A stretch of 64,000 nucleotides of DNA, from assembly GCA_900541885.1 (NCBI GenBank), contig UQKW01000006.1:1-64000 (forward strand), in the 5' to 3' direction. Position numbers and translations under genes: made by a program. The stretch comes from an uncultured Collinsella sp. Lineage in GTDB: Bacteria > Actinomycetota > Coriobacteriia > Coriobacteriales > Coriobacteriaceae. This document shows positions 7,959 through 16,925 of the stretch, piece by piece. Below the pieces are notes generated by a model, which was not told the DNA's origin, ran no database searches, and worked only from the letters and a program-made list of their open reading frames with translations. Within the stretch, counting starts at the first letter, position 1; every line of letters begins with the position of its first letter.

Positions 7959-8900
7959 TTACTCTGCGGGAAGGAACTCGGCAACGGTCTTGGCAATGCC
8001 TTCGCCGGTGAGGCCGTAGTGCGCAAAGACCTCGGGGCTCGTGCCGGTGATGACCGGCGCGTCGGGCAGACTCAGGCACTTAACCGGACGCGGGCAATGC
8101 TCGCCCACGACCTGCGCGACCATGGAGCCCAAGCCTCCAAAGGGGCTGTGCTCCTCGACGGTCACGACGGCGCGCGTGGCACCGGCGGCCTCGATCACGG
8201 CATCGGCATCGAGCGGCTTGATGCAGTACATGTCGAGCACGGTGGCAGAGATGCCCTGCTCGGCCAGCAGATCGGCGGCGTCCACGGCATGGCGGACCAT
8301 CTCGCCGGTGGCGACAATCGTTACATCGGCGCCGCGACGCACCCAGGTGGCGCGGTCCATCTGGAACGGGCACTCGTCCTCGGCATACACGTCCTCGACC
8401 GGGTTGCGACCCACGCGGATATAGGCCGGCTTGTTGTCGGCAACCAGGGCGCGCACGAGCTCGGCAGTCTGAAAACGATCGCTCGGCAGATACACGCGCA
8501 TGTTGGGAATCGCGCTCATGGCGGCGATATCCTGCGCGGAGTGATGGCTCATGCCCAGAGCGCCGTAGGACACACCGCCCGAGATGCCGATGAGCTTGAC
8601 GTTGGTGTTGGAGTACGAGACGTCGACCTTGCACTGCTCATACGAGCGCGTGGTCACAAAGGACGCCGGCGAGGCGGCCCAGGCCTTCTTGCCGCACGAA
8701 GCCATGCCGGCGGCGATACTCACCAGGTCCTGCTCGGCGATGCCGACCTCGACGGACTGCTGGGGATACTGATCGAAGAACGGCGTGAGCGATGCGGAGC
8801 CGCGGGAGTCGGAGCACAGGACGACGATGTCCTTATCGGTCTCGGCGGCCTCGAGCAGCGTGTCGCAGATAACCTTGCGGTTGGCGATCTTGTTAGCCAT
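7959..8900 (-). CDS. Transketolase, C-terminal subunit
   Basis: A 313-residue protein covering the pyrimidine-binding and C-terminal domains of transketolase (VGIAEQDLVSIAAGMA and the later VTVEEHSPFGGLG block). The start at 8900 is chosen for its AAGGAGG site; its first codons overlap the stop of the N-terminal subunit gene by eight bases, indicating translational coupling. The two subunits together transfer two-carbon ketol units between sugar phosphates using thiamine diphosphate. Splitting into two genes is common in Firmicutes and Actinobacteria. Neighbouring isomerase and kinase genes suggest it processes a ketose phosphate made by the cassette. Confidence 0.9.
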   Translation of the reverse strand: MANKIANRKVICDTLLEAAETDKDIVVLCSDSRGSASLTPFFDQYPQQSVEVGIAEQDLVSIAAGMASCGKKAWAASPASFVTTRSYEQCKVDVSYSNTNVKLIGISGGVSYGALGMSHHSAQDIAAMSAIPNMRVYLPSDRFQTAELVRALVADNKPAYIRVGRNPVEDVYAEDECPFQMDRATWVRRGADVTIVATGEMVRHAVDAADLLAEQGISATVLDMYCIKPLDADAVIEAAGATRAVVTVEEHSPFGGLGSMVAQVVGEHCPRPVKCLSLPDAPVITGTSPEVFAHYGLTGEGIAKTVAEFLPAE

Positions 8901-9729
8901 TGATGGCCTCCTTATGGGCAGCGAAATCGGCGATGATCTGGGCATATTCCTCATCGTTGGGCAGGTGATGATGCCAGGAGGCCTTGTCCTCCATGACAGG
9001 CGAGCCATAGCCCTTCACCGTGTTGAGGATGATGACCGTGGGCTTTCCGCTGGTCTCGGCCGCAAGCGTCAGCGCGGCATCGATGGCCTGGACGTCGTTG
9101 CCCGGAATGGAGAGCACATTCCAGCCGAAGGCAGCCCAGCGCTCCTCCTGCGAATCCTGCTTCATGACGTCCTCAGTGCTGCCGCTGATCTGCAGGCGGT
9201 TGCGGTCCACGAGCGCGCACAGGTTGTCGAGCTGGTAGTTGCCACCACTCATGGCGCCCTCCCAGACCGAGCCCTCGGCAAGCTCGCCGTCGCCCATGAT
9301 GGTGTAGACGCGATAGTCGCGGCCGTCCATCTTGCCGGCGAGCGCCATGCCCACGGCCACGGGCAGGCCGTGACCCAGCGAGCCCGAGTTCATCTCGATG
9401 CCCTTGAGCTTGTTGTTGGGGTGGCCGATGTAGGGGCTGCCGAACTTGGAGAAGCGGGCCTTGACGTCGTCGAGGTCAAGATAGCCCTCGTGGCAAAGCA
9501 CCGCGTAGTAAGCCTCCATGGCGTGGCCCTTGGAGAGCACGAAGCGGTCGCGATTGGGATCGTCGACGGTCTCGGGCGAAATGTTGAGGTGGTTGGCGTA
9601 GAGGGTCATGAGGGCGTCGATCACCGACATGTCGCCGCCGATGTGGCCGCCGGCGCCAGCCATGATGATATCGACGCAATCGCGGCGAAGGTCCCAACGC
9701 AGGGACTCAAGCTCTTCGATAGTTGCCAC
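8893..9729 (-). CDS. Transketolase, N-terminal (TPP-binding) subunit
   Basis: A 278-residue subunit with the thiamine diphosphate/Mg motif GDGELAEGSVWEGA followed by the matching Asn region (ALVDRNRLQ), plus the early GGHIGGDMSVIDAL and SKGHAMEAYYA blocks typical of transketolase. The start codon is GTG with an AAAGGAG site. It lies 171 bp after the isomerase gene and overlaps the C-terminal subunit gene. It forms a heteromer with that subunit in the non-oxidative pentose phosphate pathway or a related ketose phosphate pathway. Confidence 0.92.
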   Translation of the reverse strand: MATIEELESLRWDLRRDCVDIIMAGAGGHIGGDMSVIDALMTLYANHLNISPETVDDPNRDRFVLSKGHAMEAYYAVLCHEGYLDLDDVKARFSKFGSPYIGHPNNKLKGIEMNSGSLGHGLPVAVGMALAGKMDGRDYRVYTIMGDGELAEGSVWEGAMSGGNYQLDNLCALVDRNRLQISGSTEDVMKQDSQEERWAAFGWNVLSIPGNDVQAIDAALTLAAETSGKPTVIILNTVKGYGSPVMEDKASWHHHLPNDEEYAQIIADFAAHKEAING

Positions 9730-9900
9730 GAAAAACTCCTTTCAGGGAATTTCCAAAGTCAAAGCCACCGCGTTTCCACAGTGCCCAAGATTGTGGTGAA
9801 AGAGGAGCGCCGCGTACTTTGGTACGCAAGCGACGGCTTGAACCGCAAGGTTGGGTGCTGTGGTAGCGCGCCGGCTCGTTGCTACAAAGTAGGCACGACC

Positions 9901-11301
9901 CTACTCGCCGCGCAGGTAAGCCTTAACGTCCTGCTCAATCGGGTCGTACAGGTCGGGAGCGATGCCGATATACTTGCACGCCTCGTAGAGCACCGGCACC
10001 ACGTTGGCGTGAATAGCGACGCAGTGGTGGATGTAGGGGCCCTCGACGATCTTGGCTTCGAGGCGCTTGAGGTTGTCGACCTCGACCCACAGGTAGGTGC
10101 CCATGCCGGCCGGGCCGTCGATGCCGCGGGCGTTGCCCAGTAGCAGCGAGTACTCGCCGTTGTCACCGTCAAAGCGGGCAAGGGTGAGGTCGCCGTGCTT
10201 GGCCTCGGCCGTCAGCGCGCCGGGGTGATCGAAAGCCAGCGGGTAGGTGAGCTTGGGCTTGACGGCCGCGCAGCTGCAGGGCCAGGGGCCGCAATGCTGC
10301 AGCAGCTCGCCGTTCTCGTTATCGGGATGGCGCACGGTCCAGTCGGCGAACATGCCGCGGTGACGGCCCAGGTCGGCGGCCTCGACCATCAGCGCGGTGA
10401 TGGCGCCGTGGATATCGGTCTCGCATACGATAGGAATGCCCATCTCGTTGAGGATGGCGTTGGCGGCGCAGGGCATAATGCCCAGCTCGTCCTGCAGAGC
10501 GTTCCAGCACTGAATGGCACCGGCGTTGCAGCCATACTTCTCGACCAAGCGCTTCATGGCGATGGCAAGACCGGCGACCGCGGGGACCTTGTCCTCGGGG
10601 ATGCAGATCTCAAAGCTGTCGTTGATGTGGGCAAGCATGGCGGCCATGGCCTGCTCGTCGGCCTGGGCGTCGCGCACGGCCTGGACAAGTTCGGTCATGG
10701 GGATAGGCGAAAGCTGGATGTTGAACTTCTCGAGCAGCTCGCCCTCGTTGCACATGGTCGACCAGAAGTCGAATGGACGGGTGGCCATCTGCAGGATGCG
10801 GGTGTGCTTGAAGGTCTTGACCACGTTGCAAACGGCCAAAAAGTCCCAAACGCCGCGCTCGAACTCGGGGTCGGTCAGGCGGCAGTTGGTCATGTAGGTG
10901 AAGGGAACCTGGAAGCGGCGCAGGACCTTGCCGGTGGCGAACAGACCGCACTGGCTATCGCGCAGGCGCGTGCCGTCGGGCTCGGGGCGCTCGTCGCGCG
11001 GGCCCCACAGCAGCACGGGCAGGCCGAGCTCGCGGGCAAGGCGAGCGCAAACGTACTCGGTGCCAAAGTTGGCGTGGCACAGCATAATGCCATCGACGCC
11101 CTCGGCGCGGAATTTCTTGACGATAGGCTCAATGTGGCTGTCGTCGAACAGCAGGCCCTCGTCATTGATGTCGTCGATATCCACGATGTCGACGCCGATC
11201 TCGCGCAGGCGATCAGCCGTCAGGCCGCGATACTTGATTGCGTCCGGCGCGCTAAAGATGCTGCGGCGCGTGGGCACAAAGCCGAGCTTGATCTTGTCCA
11301 T
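9901..11301 (-). CDS. L-fucose/L-arabinose isomerase-family protein
   Basis: A 466-residue protein that resembles the FucI/AraA-like aldose-ketose isomerases: an N-terminal Rossmann-like region (MLCHANFGTE, LLWGPRDERP) and a C-terminal metal-site region with conserved Glu and His residues (ETDIHGAITAL). It lacks the full length of classical FucI (about 590 residues), placing it in the shorter fucose-isomerase-like group. A GGGGAGG site precedes the ATG. It is the first gene of a minus-strand group with the split transketolase and the FGGY kinase, and its upstream region shares LacI-type operator sequences with the adjacent regulator gene. The actual sugar is unknown. Confidence 0.8.
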   Translation of the reverse strand: MDKIKLGFVPTRRSIFSAPDAIKYRGLTADRLREIGVDIVDIDDINDEGLLFDDSHIEPIVKKFRAEGVDGIMLCHANFGTEYVCARLARELGLPVLLWGPRDERPEPDGTRLRDSQCGLFATGKVLRRFQVPFTYMTNCRLTDPEFERGVWDFLAVCNVVKTFKHTRILQMATRPFDFWSTMCNEGELLEKFNIQLSPIPMTELVQAVRDAQADEQAMAAMLAHINDSFEICIPEDKVPAVAGLAIAMKRLVEKYGCNAGAIQCWNALQDELGIMPCAANAILNEMGIPIVCETDIHGAITALMVEAADLGRHRGMFADWTVRHPDNENGELLQHCGPWPCSCAAVKPKLTYPLAFDHPGALTAEAKHGDLTLARFDGDNGEYSLLLGNARGIDGPAGMGTYLWVEVDNLKRLEAKIVEGPYIHHCVAIHANVVPVLYEACKYIGIAPDLYDPIEQDVKAYLRGE

Positions 11302-11370
11302 GTACGTCCTCCCCTAATCACATGTTCAGTAAACAGACGCATGTTTCGTTTTGTTCTGTTTACTAAATGT

Positions 11371-11446
11371 TTTACTCTACTGTTTAGAAGTTTAACGCGA
11401 AATACCCGTAGACGGTAGAGAAATCAGCCTAAACGGTATGTAAACA
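11371..11446. promoter_or_regulatory. Candidate LacI-family operators before the isomerase operon
   Basis: Two related sites: TTTACTCTACTGTTTAGA at 11371-11388 (reverse complement TCTAAACAGTAGAGTAAA) and CTAAACGGTATGTAAAC at 11430-11446. A third copy, TCTAAACAGAATAGTAAA, lies before the lacI-type gene at 12652. The shared pattern TCTAAACAG-N3-AGTAAA suggests one regulator controls both promoters. The assignment is inferred from recurrence. Confidence 0.55.
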
Positions 11447-11467
11447 AACTGAACATACAAGGGCATC

Positions 11468-11494
11468 AAAAAGAGGGCCCCGAAGGACCCTCTC
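11468..11494 (-). terminator. Intrinsic terminator of the LacI-type regulator gene
   Basis: On the minus strand AGAGGGTCC-TTCG-GGGCCCTCT is followed by TTTTTGATG: a GC-rich stem with a stable tetraloop and a T tract about 66 bases past the regulator stop codon. Confidence 0.8.
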
Positions 11495-11559
11495 TTAGTA
11501 GCGTTATGTATGGCTGCCTTAGCGAGCTTTACCTCCCTACGGCCTAGCGTTGCCTTTGC

Positions 11560-12570
11560 CTAGATCTCACGCACGCTTTGGCGCTCGACAAAATAGGTCG
11601 ACACGGCCGTCTTGCAGGTATAGCTCTTGGGGTTGCGGATGTTGCCCACCAGGCGACGCACCGCGATCTCGCCCACCTCGTGCTTGGGAACATGCACCGT
11701 GGTGAGCGGCGGGTTGGAGAAGGCGCCCAAAGACAGGTCGTCAAAGCCGATGATCGAGACATCCTCGGGCACGCGAATACCGTGCTCGTTGAACGCGCGC
11801 ATGGCGCCCACGGCGAGCACGTCGTTCTCGGCAAAGAAAGCCGTCGGCAGATCGTCGCGCGAGACGTTGTCGAGCCACACGCCCATGTCGTGATAAGCGC
11901 CCTCGAGCGTGGTACCCAGCGTGACGTGCCATGCCGGGTTGGCCTCAAGATCCGCGTCCTCAAGCGCTTGGCGATAGCCGCGCTCGCGGTCCTTAAAGTT
12001 GCGGATACGAAGGTCGCCCGCCAGATAGCCGATTTGCCTGTGGCCTTTCTCGATAAGGTAATCCACGGCACGCAGCACCGAATCGGTGTTGGCGATGACT
12101 ACGGCATCGAAGTACTGGCGATCGCTCCAGCCGTCGAGCACAATCAGGTGGGCGGCAGCGTCGGCGAACAGGGCGTAGTCCTCCTCGCCCAGCTCGGTAC
12201 CCATCAGCACGATGGCGGCCGACGGGTCGGCGATCAGGCCCTCGACCTGCGGGCGCACGGCGTCCAGGTCGCTAAAGTCGAGCGAGACAAAGCTCGTGCT
12301 CATGCCGTGGCGACGCGCCTGGCGCTCCACGCCCTCGATGACCGCGGGATGGAAGGTGCTCTCGTCCAGGATGGCGCCCGTCTTGCGCGCAAGCACAAAC
12401 TGGATGCTCTCGAGCTGCGTCGACTGCTGATAGCCAAGCGACTGCGCGCACTCCAGGATGACCTTGGCGGTCTCCTCGCTCACGCTGCGCTTGCGGTTGA
12501 GCGCGTTGGACACGGTTGCGGGCGAAAAGCCGGTAATGCGGCTGATCTCGCGGACGCTTGCTTTAGCCAT
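11560..12570 (-). CDS. LacI-family transcriptional regulator
   Basis: A 336-residue repressor. Residues 4-50 form the LacI helix-turn-helix and hinge (VREISRITGFSPATVSNALN), followed by a periplasmic-binding-protein-like effector domain (LIVLDGWSD, DGFDDLSLGAFSNPPLTTV type blocks near the C terminus). The ATG at 12570 has an AGGGGGAA site. It sits directly upstream of the isomerase/transketolase/kinase genes on the same strand but is separated from them by a terminator and an operator region. It probably senses the sugar handled by that cassette and represses both its own gene and the operon. The effector is unknown. Confidence 0.9.
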   Translation of the reverse strand: MAKASVREISRITGFSPATVSNALNRKRSVSEETAKVILECAQSLGYQQSTQLESIQFVLARKTGAILDESTFHPAVIEGVERQARRHGMSTSFVSLDFSDLDAVRPQVEGLIADPSAAIVLMGTELGEEDYALFADAAAHLIVLDGWSDRQYFDAVVIANTDSVLRAVDYLIEKGHRQIGYLAGDLRIRNFKDRERGYRQALEDADLEANPAWHVTLGTTLEGAYHDMGVWLDNVSRDDLPTAFFAENDVLAVGAMRAFNEHGIRVPEDVSIIGFDDLSLGAFSNPPLTTVHVPKHEVGEIAVRRLVGNIRNPKSYTCKTAVSTYFVERQSVREI

Positions 12571-12651
12571 CGTTCCCCCTAGCATCGGTCGCGGCCGAGC
12601 ATCGTGGCTTGACCGCCCCGTGGCTCGGCAACTAAACGACCGCAAATTCAA

Positions 12652-12690
12652 TCTAAACAGAATAGTAAATGTTTATTAGCTAGTTTAGCC
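12652..12690. promoter_or_regulatory. Candidate autoregulatory operator of the LacI-type gene
   Basis: TCTAAACAGAATAGTAAA at 12652-12669 followed by TGTTTATTAGCTAGTTTAGC contains two facing half sites (TAAAC... and ...GTTTA). It matches the sites at 11371-11446 and lies about 80 bases upstream of the regulator start codon. Confidence 0.5.
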
Positions 12691-12752
12691 TGTTGTCAAG
12701 CAAAGTGGCGCGACTATTTCCCCAACGGGCGCATTTGTCCATCTTAACGTTA

Positions 12753-14171
12753 TTACGCAAGGTCTTCGCCATTGCTTGCTATTACGCGTCGGTACCATTC
12801 GAAGCTTTTCTTTTTACGTCTCTCAAACGAGCCCGCACCGCTATCGTCTCGATCGACATAGATAAACCCGTAGCGCTTACGCATCTGTCCTGTGGCGACC
12901 GAAACCAAATCGATCGGGCCCCAACAGGTATATCCCATGAGTTCCACCCCGTCGAGCTCGACGGTCTCCCTCATCGCCTCGATGTGGGCCCGCAGGTATT
13001 CAACTCGATAGTCGTCTTCTATTTCACCCGAATCTTCCGGCACATCAGGAGCACCCAAACCGTTTTCGACGATGAACAGCGGCTTTTGATAGCGATCCCA
13101 GATTTCATTCATGGTGACGCGCAGCCCTTTGGGGTCGATAAACCTCCCCCAAGGCTCCTGTTTTAGATACGGATTAGGCGCCGAGCGAAGAAGGTTCGAA
13201 TCGAACTGACCTTCCGCATGCGCTTTTGCGACGCGCGTCGAGTAATACGAAAACGAGACGAAATCGACCAGGTTTGCAGCCAGTACTTCGCGGTCATCAT
13301 CCCGATAGGGCACCTCAAAACCATGGCGGGCGTATTCCTTGAGAACATAGCTCGGGTACGCACCGCGCACCTGGACGTCGGTAAACATGTAATGGCTGCG
13401 ATTCTCAGCCTGCGCAGCCAGCACATCGTCCGGATCACATGTAGCCGGATAGAAGACACCTGCGTTGAGCATGCAACCGATCTTCGCCCCAGGGCACAGT
13501 TCATGACACGCCCCGACCGCACGGGCGCTCGCAACCAATACATGGTGCACGGCCGTGTGAACCGTTGCATAGCGATTCTCCCCTTGCTCGAAGATGATCC
13601 CCGCCGCCATAAAGCACGCCTGCGTCATGATGTTGATCTCGTTAAAGGTCAGCCAATAATTGACCAATCCCCGATAGCGCTCGAACACGGTACGCGAATA
13701 TCGCTCGAACAGGTCGACCAACCTGCGATCGCGCCATCCGCCATACGCATCGACGAGATGCATGGGGACATCATAGTGGTTGAGCGTCACCAAAGGCTCA
13801 ATGTCATGCGCGCGACACGTCCTAAAAACATCCTCGTAAAAGGCAAGGCCTTCTTCATTGGGCTCGGCTTCGTCTCCTTTGGGAAAAATGCGGCTCCAGG
13901 CGATTGATAAGCGCAGGCATTTAAAACCCATCTGGGCAAACAGTTCAATATCCTGCTTGTACCTATGGTAAAAATCAATGCCCTTGCGAGCGGGATAGAA
14001 GCTGTCGGGTGCCAACGCACGCGGATCAAGGTCTCCCCGCATGACGTCCATGCGTTGATCGCCAAACGGCAGCATGTCGGAATTGGCTAAACCGCGACCG
14101 CCTTCGTTCCATCCTCCCTCGCACTGGTTTGCAGCCAGAGCCCCGCCCCATAAAAAATCTTCTCTAAACAT
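12753..14171 (-). CDS. GH1 6-phospho-beta-glucosidase
   Basis: A 472-residue glycoside hydrolase family 1 enzyme of usual length. The start at 14171 gives FREDFLWGGALAANQCEGG, the expected N-terminal strand. The acid/base Glu is in LTFNEIN (Glu178) and the nucleophile Glu in FIVENGLGAPD. Family members acting with a PTS hydrolyse 6-phospho-beta-glucosides in the cytoplasm. It lies 146 bp downstream of a beta-glucoside EIIBC gene, which supports that role. Exact aglycone preference cannot be told from sequence. Confidence 0.92.
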   Translation of the reverse strand: MFREDFLWGGALAANQCEGGWNEGGRGLANSDMLPFGDQRMDVMRGDLDPRALAPDSFYPARKGIDFYHRYKQDIELFAQMGFKCLRLSIAWSRIFPKGDEAEPNEEGLAFYEDVFRTCRAHDIEPLVTLNHYDVPMHLVDAYGGWRDRRLVDLFERYSRTVFERYRGLVNYWLTFNEINIMTQACFMAAGIIFEQGENRYATVHTAVHHVLVASARAVGACHELCPGAKIGCMLNAGVFYPATCDPDDVLAAQAENRSHYMFTDVQVRGAYPSYVLKEYARHGFEVPYRDDDREVLAANLVDFVSFSYYSTRVAKAHAEGQFDSNLLRSAPNPYLKQEPWGRFIDPKGLRVTMNEIWDRYQKPLFIVENGLGAPDVPEDSGEIEDDYRVEYLRAHIEAMRETVELDGVELMGYTCWGPIDLVSVATGQMRKRYGFIYVDRDDSGAGSFERRKKKSFEWYRRVIASNGEDLA

Positions 14172-14317
14172 TATGGTGTCGTCCTTTCTATCAAATTCCC
14201 GGCCCACACTGTCGAACGCAACGGACTCGGCAAGTGCCGCGCAACAGCACAGTACCGTTGCGCGGCCAAGGGGTCGGACCGCGCAACGGCTGGGGAGCAT
14301 ATTTGTGTAGTAGCCTC

Positions 14318-15766
14318 TTATGCCTCGACGGATTCAACGGCCTCAGAATCGCCGCTCTTGGACTTCAACGGCATCTTCTCCTGTCCTTCAAATCCAAAAA
14401 TCATCGCCAACGCAAACGTCACGGCACCGCCAGCAAGACACCCGATGGTGCCAGGGATGATATCCTGAGCAAACATGAGCACGTTCATCCATGGGAAACC
14501 AACGCCAGTGAAGATATAGACGTTGGCATGAAGAAGGCTTACCAGCAGACCACCGACAGCACCACCAATCATGTTCCAGGCAAGAGCCTTCTTGTCGCGA
14601 AACAGGATGCCGTAGATGATGGGCTCACTCACGCGACCGAAGGCATAGGTGATGAACAAGTTCCAGCCCGTGGCTCGACTCTCCTTGTCCTTAGCGCGCA
14701 GGCCATAGGCGAGCGCGATGGCAAGCGTGGTGTAGGCTACAACCGCGGTGCCGGGGTATAAGATGGCGTCGTAACCGTTCTGGAGCGCGGCGGGCAATAT
14801 GGCGGTATAGATCGGCACGTGCATGCCGGTGGCGATGATCAGATTCCAGAATGCGCCGATAACCGCGGTCGCAGCGGGACCGGCAACAGAGGCGAGCCAA
14901 ATGATGAAATCGGCCACAAGGCCCATGACAAATTGGACGGCAGGGCCGCAGAGGCACAGCGCGACCGGCAACATCACGAGCACCGTACCCACGGGTACGA
15001 TCAGAATGCGCAACATATCAGGCGAGATCTTCTTAAAGAAGCGCTCAACATAGGACTGGGCCCAGGTGATCAAGATGACCGGAAGAACAGCCTGGGTGTA
15101 GTTGACGAGCTGCATGGGGATGCCGAAGACGCTGAAAGGCTTTCCGTCCTCAACAATAGCGAGCATGTCGGGATAAATCATCACAACAGCGATGAGCAGT
15201 GCCAGCACAGGACTCGTTTTGAACTTCTTAGCCGAGCTATAGGCGGCAAACACCGGGAAGTAGTAATACGCCGCATCGCCCACCAGGGAAAGGATCCGAT
15301 ACAGGTCGCTCGTTTCGGACATAAAACCGGCGCCTTCGGGCCCAAACAGAATAACGAGCATCTTGAAGATACCGGCGACACAAAAGATCGGAAGGATCGG
15401 GGTGATAGCGCCGCTCACGGCATCGAGCAGCTGATTGAAGAGGTGCTTAGGCGCCAAGCGCTCCTTCCAGCTAAGCTGAGGGCCATCGAGTTCCTCGTCA
15501 ATCGATACCGTGACCTCGAATCCGCCCTGCTTACAAACCTCGTCGTAGACCTTGTCGACCGTGGGCCCGACCACCAGCTGCACCTGCCCTCCGGCGTGCA
15601 CGACGCTGATGATAGACGAGATGTCCTCAAGCTTCTCATCATTCGAGAGGCTTTCATCCTTGAGGTTGAAGCGCAGGCGCGTCATGCAATGCGTAACCGA
15701 AGCCACGTTTTCCGCCCCGCCCACAGTGGAGAGAATCTGCTCTGCCACCTTTTTGTAATTTGCCAT
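14318..15766 (-). CDS. PTS beta-glucoside-type transporter, EIIBC
   Basis: A 482-residue PTS permease with IIB phosphorylation site HCMTRLRF (Cys27) and a membrane IIC domain of about ten segments; no IIA domain is attached. The ATG at 15766 is chosen for its AAAGGAG site. It starts 70 bp after the second antiterminator gene and precedes the 6-phospho-beta-glucosidase, so uptake with phosphorylation and hydrolysis are encoded together. The IIB domain is very similar to the one at 3292-4662, consistent with paralogous systems of different specificity. A separate EIIA must serve both. Confidence 0.88.
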   Translation of the reverse strand: MANYKKVAEQILSTVGGAENVASVTHCMTRLRFNLKDESLSNDEKLEDISSIISVVHAGGQVQLVVGPTVDKVYDEVCKQGGFEVTVSIDEELDGPQLSWKERLAPKHLFNQLLDAVSGAITPILPIFCVAGIFKMLVILFGPEGAGFMSETSDLYRILSLVGDAAYYYFPVFAAYSSAKKFKTSPVLALLIAVVMIYPDMLAIVEDGKPFSVFGIPMQLVNYTQAVLPVILITWAQSYVERFFKKISPDMLRILIVPVGTVLVMLPVALCLCGPAVQFVMGLVADFIIWLASVAGPAATAVIGAFWNLIIATGMHVPIYTAILPAALQNGYDAILYPGTAVVAYTTLAIALAYGLRAKDKESRATGWNLFITYAFGRVSEPIIYGILFRDKKALAWNMIGGAVGGLLVSLLHANVYIFTGVGFPWMNVLMFAQDIIPGTIGCLAGGAVTFALAMIFGFEGQEKMPLKSKSGDSEAVESVEA

Positions 15767-15836
15767 CATTGGCTCCTTTGCACAATCTTGGCTTACTGTT
15801 CGAATCGGCAAAGGTCATGCCCCGAATGGCTACGGG

Positions 15837-16676
15837 TTACAATCCTTTTTTGGAGATGATCCGGTTGAGATGGATCATCAGATAGAGTTCCTCCTCCTCG
15901 GAGAGCGTGGCGTCCCACGTTTCACGACAATAGGAACCGATATGCTTCACGCACTCTGCCAACTGCGGAAACTCCTCACGAAAGTTCTTGTACATCTGCA
16001 TGTTGGCGCTGTTCAGCGACTCGCCGGCTTGAATGCGCTTGAACAGGTACCGCAGATGCGTGGCGAAGCGGGTGAAATCAAAGGAATCGCGGTCGACAAT
16101 AATGCGGAAATCGCTTTCGAGAATCTCGATAACGTCCTCGAGCATATCGTCGAACTGCTTTGCGGGCTCGGCCGTGGCTTTGACGGCTTCAACAACCCGT
16201 GCGTTCACGAGATTCATCGCAATACTGGCAATCTCATCCTTGGGAAGCCGCTCTCCGAGCTCCTTCTCGAGTCGCATGACGATAAACTGGGCAGCCTTGT
16301 ATTCCTTCGGATACGTCTCCCGCACTTCATAGGCAAGAGGCATCGCGATGCGGACCCCCTTTTGGGCTCGCGCAACGGCAAACGACAGGTGATCAGCCAT
16401 GAACAGCGTCGCATTGGTCGAGAGGTCGTAGGGCAGTTCGTTGGCAACGATGTCCATAACTTTCGCCGCAAACATCACGATATCCGAGGGAAGATCCCTC
16501 ATGACATCTTGTCCTTTAGGATCAATGTCGTAAAACGTATGCTCGATTTTAGAAAGAGGGAGCTCTCGAGGAAAATCTCCGCCGAAACCGACGCCCCTGC
16601 CCATGGCGATGACATCTCGCCCCTGTCCGTCACGGCAAAGAACCGCGTTGTTGTTAAGCTTTTTAATTGCAAGCAT
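15837..16676 (-). CDS. BglG/LicT-family transcriptional antiterminator
   Basis: A 279-residue paralogue of the regulator at 4731-5570, with the CAT RNA-binding domain (MLAIKKLNNNAVLCRDGQG... in the first 55 residues) and two PRDs. PRD histidines are visible in ADHLSFA, ATHLRYL and IHLNRIIS; the residue corresponding to the His in the first protein's LPAHETVG block is Asp here (LPKDEIAS). A GAAAGGAGG site supports the start at 16676. The leader just upstream carries an RAT-like sequence and a terminator. It likely controls its own operon with PTS IIBC and the GH1 enzyme. Confidence 0.9.
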   Translation of the reverse strand: MLAIKKLNNNAVLCRDGQGRDVIAMGRGVGFGGDFPRELPLSKIEHTFYDIDPKGQDVMRDLPSDIVMFAAKVMDIVANELPYDLSTNATLFMADHLSFAVARAQKGVRIAMPLAYEVRETYPKEYKAAQFIVMRLEKELGERLPKDEIASIAMNLVNARVVEAVKATAEPAKQFDDMLEDVIEILESDFRIIVDRDSFDFTRFATHLRYLFKRIQAGESLNSANMQMYKNFREEFPQLAECVKHIGSYCRETWDATLSEEEELYLMIHLNRIISKKGL

Positions 16677-16705
16677 GGTGAACCTCCTTTCAAGAACACT
16701 CACAG

Positions 16706-16762
16706 AAAAAGGCATGATAGCCAATAGCAGTGCTATTGCGGTCATGCCTTACGTAACAATCC
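16706..16762 (-). promoter_or_regulatory. RAT antiterminator sequence and leader terminator before PTS operon 2
   Basis: Reading the minus strand, GGATTGTTAC (16753-16762) matches the 5' half of the LicT-type RAT, and GGCATGACC a few bases on resembles its 3' half. It overlaps a terminator made of AAGGCATGACCGCAATAGCA pairing with TGCTATTGGCTATCATGCCTT (shown in two arms) followed by TTTTT. Antitermination by the gene at 15837 is expected. The RAT apical part is shorter than in Bacillus. Confidence 0.82.
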
Positions 16763-16925
16763 GTGTTGTATTGCTCTTGGGCATGCCTCCACACAGGAGT
16801 AACAATCCAAGATGCAGAATGCATTATAGCGCTCTCCCCGCCCCGGGGACCATCGGGCTGGCGAACGGCAGATGTCGGCCCGCCAGCGGCCACATCGAGC
16901 AGATGGGCGTGCTTCGACCCCGAGC

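Noticed and set aside
7959..9008. N-terminal extension of the transketolase C-subunit to 9008
   Set aside because: It would overlap the other subunit by 116 bases and has no domain similarity; AAGGAGG precedes the ATG at 8900.
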